From Nitzschia sp. DOCU1 (Eukaryota; Bacillariophyta; Bacillariophyceae; Bacillariales; Bacillariaceae), in the NCBI GenBank assembly GCA_951394045.1, contig OX595986.1:3191534-3255533 (forward strand): DNA of 64,000 bases, written 5' to 3'. A model generated the notes under the pieces. That model saw only the letters and a program-made list of their open reading frames with translations, was not told the DNA's origin and searched no databases. Positions 63,501 through 64,000 of the stretch are shown piece by piece; position 1 is the first letter of the stretch; each line of letters starts with the position of its first letter. Position numbers and translations under genes: made by a program.

Positions 63501-64000
63501 TTTCCCCAGATATAGCTGCAGACTGGCTTTGTCGTGTTGGGTCAGCCTCGTCATTTTCGTCTGGCGTCGGAAGAAGGTGGTCTTTCTGCGATTGTTTCAA
63601 GAAAGCAGGCTGCTTCGGCTTGTAGCTTTTAGGACTTTGGATCTGATCAGGTTTGGTTGCAGAAGGTGAAACTGGGTGTGCGGTTTCCTTCTCCGCATCA
63701 TGACCATAGGTTTCCCCACCGTCTCCCGCAGTTTCGGTGGCAGGGACCAGCAAATTTGCCACATGAGAATCATCTTTGCCGTACGATGACTGCACAGCAC
63801 ATGGATCACTAGGAGGGGCACTCTGCTCCGGCAAAAATGACACCATGATGGGGTTTTCAGAGAAATTCATTGAGTTTTCGAACTCACCAAAGGACCCCGG
63901 GAGCTCCAGATCGCTTCCAAGTCTGTCAAAGACCGATACACTCGTGTGCAACGGCGATACGGGTTCTGCCTCACCAGAGATATTGATAGATGGAAAACTA
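60568..64000 (-). CDS. Repeat-rich protein with C-terminal villin headpiece (runs off right edge)
   Basis: An open frame of more than 1140 codons that enters from beyond the right edge, so the start is not in the window. The chain is disordered, rich in Ser/Pro/Lys/Thr, and built from repeats around a short hydrophobic core of the type R/K-I/V-P-S-I-F (examples VRVPSIF, IRKIPSIFY, MKRIPSIFY, IKKIPSIFY). Many repeats are followed by an acid patch and SPGTSTRSTRSTPGLRK. Two longer related units with KKSDIITKVQPPEAA lie near the end. The C-terminus is a villin headpiece (about 60570-60680): YLSPDEFERIFHISKANFEQLPKWKQ and a final LKKKQSGLF, which ends the protein as usual. Headpieces bind F-actin, so this is probably a cytoskeletal linker or scaffold. 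Confidence 0.8.
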   Translation of the reverse strand, partial: SFPSINISGEAEPVSPLHTSVSVFDRLGSDLELPGSFGEFENSMNFSENPIMVSFLPEQSAPPSDPCAVQSSYGKDDSHVANLLVPATETAGDGGETYGHDAEKETAHPVSPSATKPDQIQSPKSYKPKQPAFLKQSQKDHLLPTPDENDEADPTRQSQSAAISGEINNHNVEKEKSHPAVSSSIKPDQIQSPRSYQPRPSSFLKQSRKDHFLPSPDENDETDPTRESQSAAIFAQALLRPSLVRNTGKWGDKASGQNAELAGEQEGPLAGSVPQKRNSNRGKPVRVPSIFKNNDDANQVARSVVKPSDVRAFVASRAGKGAAVEAESSNIAKNTIVRKSSFQKSGALKVPPIFKTSKATQQVAAEGPEPTRRPTTVIRRTVVVRRVSKSPGPHNDIGGLPAQESNSFKPVSTQGDSAPKTTIRRTVFVRRISKSPVPQNDTDGSSQKQPQESTKPASAPVESAPPPSTKVGVTSDASNPVTRRPSAVRVPSIFKEKSAVPDIGVAPVSPGGTRAKVTTKVIRKIPSIAKQTEDNPLVSPGPSTRLARSTPGLAKGAEGDTTDPPSDTKPQGAAPAIRKIPSIFYNKKDDDAPPSPGTSTRSTRSTPGLRKSDAKETKEAGADDPVAMKRIPSIFYKKKEDDAPPSPGTSTRSMRSTPGLRKLGAKEDGVADDPVAIKKIPSIFYKKKEDDAPPSPGTSTRSTRSTPGLRKIDTKETKDGGGDDPLGAKKGHVPGAGKIPSIFYKKTEDDAPASPVTSRPSIKGTMGLRKVLGKRAEDDCETIPNDTKAQVPVPVIRKIPAIGKRAEDDAPASPGTSRSTPVLRKIQSTVVKKNDAPASPGASRPVLGLRKIQSVVDKKTVANESTEDPASATTMPEHAVRKIPSIFYKKSEDDAPASPGTSTPSIRSNPALKRLALAKKSDIITKVQPPEAALAATSAKEPTHSHVHADAEKPASPGAITPSIRSNPGLKRLSAAKKTDIIAKVQPPEAAMTATSAEEPTHAHHPADAEKEVVTVPGGIEVTKFVSPRTPPAIFQKKKVAGFVDGTLSPDVTNPRPKAKSMGLLNVPSHLKRTDIPTTPKSQPKYYTFEDLKEKRIEDIDYSHREQYLSPDEFERIFHISKANFEQLPKWKQDLKKKQSGLF

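Noticed and set aside
1..64000. CRISPR arrays, operons, Shine-Dalgarno sites, tRNA and rRNA genes
   Set aside because: The window is eukaryotic; no regularly spaced repeat array was seen, and reading for tRNA-like B-box text gave no clover-leaf candidate. A tRNA scan would settle the last point.

Overview
This is a nuclear window from a compact, intron-poor eukaryotic genome, most likely a diatom (Bacillariophyta). Several signs agree. Genes are packed about one per 2 kb, with convergent neighbours tens of bases apart. Introns are short (mostly 66-110 nt) with GTAAGT/GTGAGT donors and CAG/TAG acceptors. A predicted plastid protein carries the A|F signal-peptide cleavage site typical of secondary plastids. 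Two proteins (1.6 kb and 27.5 kb) have the look of diatom-restricted families. Species and family calls come from recognition of motifs, not from a search. Exon joins were worked out by hand and checked for phase.

Layout. 0-9.2 kb: N-terminal part of APC1 (minus), a leucine-rich-repeat protein (plus), the DNA helicase MCM9 (minus), a Cys-rich type I membrane protein (plus) and an EF-hand protein with a mitochondrial-like presequence (minus). 9.8-14.7 kb: a plastid membrane protein, then two unusual fusions that both point to pre-mRNA processing: galectin+RRM, and cyclophilin+SYF2. 14.9-21.0 kb: a tyrosine-recombinase retrotransposon with split direct repeats (A1 - gag - RT/RNase H - recombinase - B1A2B2); both repeat pairs are identical, so the insertion is recent. 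21-28 kb: TRAPPC12, a thioredoxin-fold protein, BOP1 and a small diatom-type protein. 29-46 kb: a two-domain AAA+ ATPase, an Arb2-domain protein, MTR4, a BRCT protein, an acidic conserved protein, a small secreted protein, a GARP/Myb-like factor, RRP46 and a TRF4-type poly(A) polymerase. 46-64 kb: a three-KH+WW RNA-binding protein, poly(A)-binding protein, an OTU deubiquitinase with a SEC-C motif, a proteasome-alpha-like protein with a signal peptide, the PRP2/DHX16 helicase, an NPPY methyltransferase and a repeat-rich protein ending in a villin headpiece that runs off the right edge.

How the genes relate. RNA metabolism dominates: rRNA maturation (BOP1), splicing (PRP2, cyclophilin-SYF2, probably galectin-RRM), mRNA binding (PABP, KH/WW) and nuclear RNA surveillance. 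MTR4, RRP46 and TRF4 together represent the TRAMP helicase, the TRAMP polymerase and an exosome ring subunit within 12 kb, with RRP46 and TRF4 in tandem. The most unusual items are the two fusion proteins, the secretory proteasome-like protein and the retroelement, whose gag 3' end, RT and RNase H share one reading frame broken only by two UGA codons.
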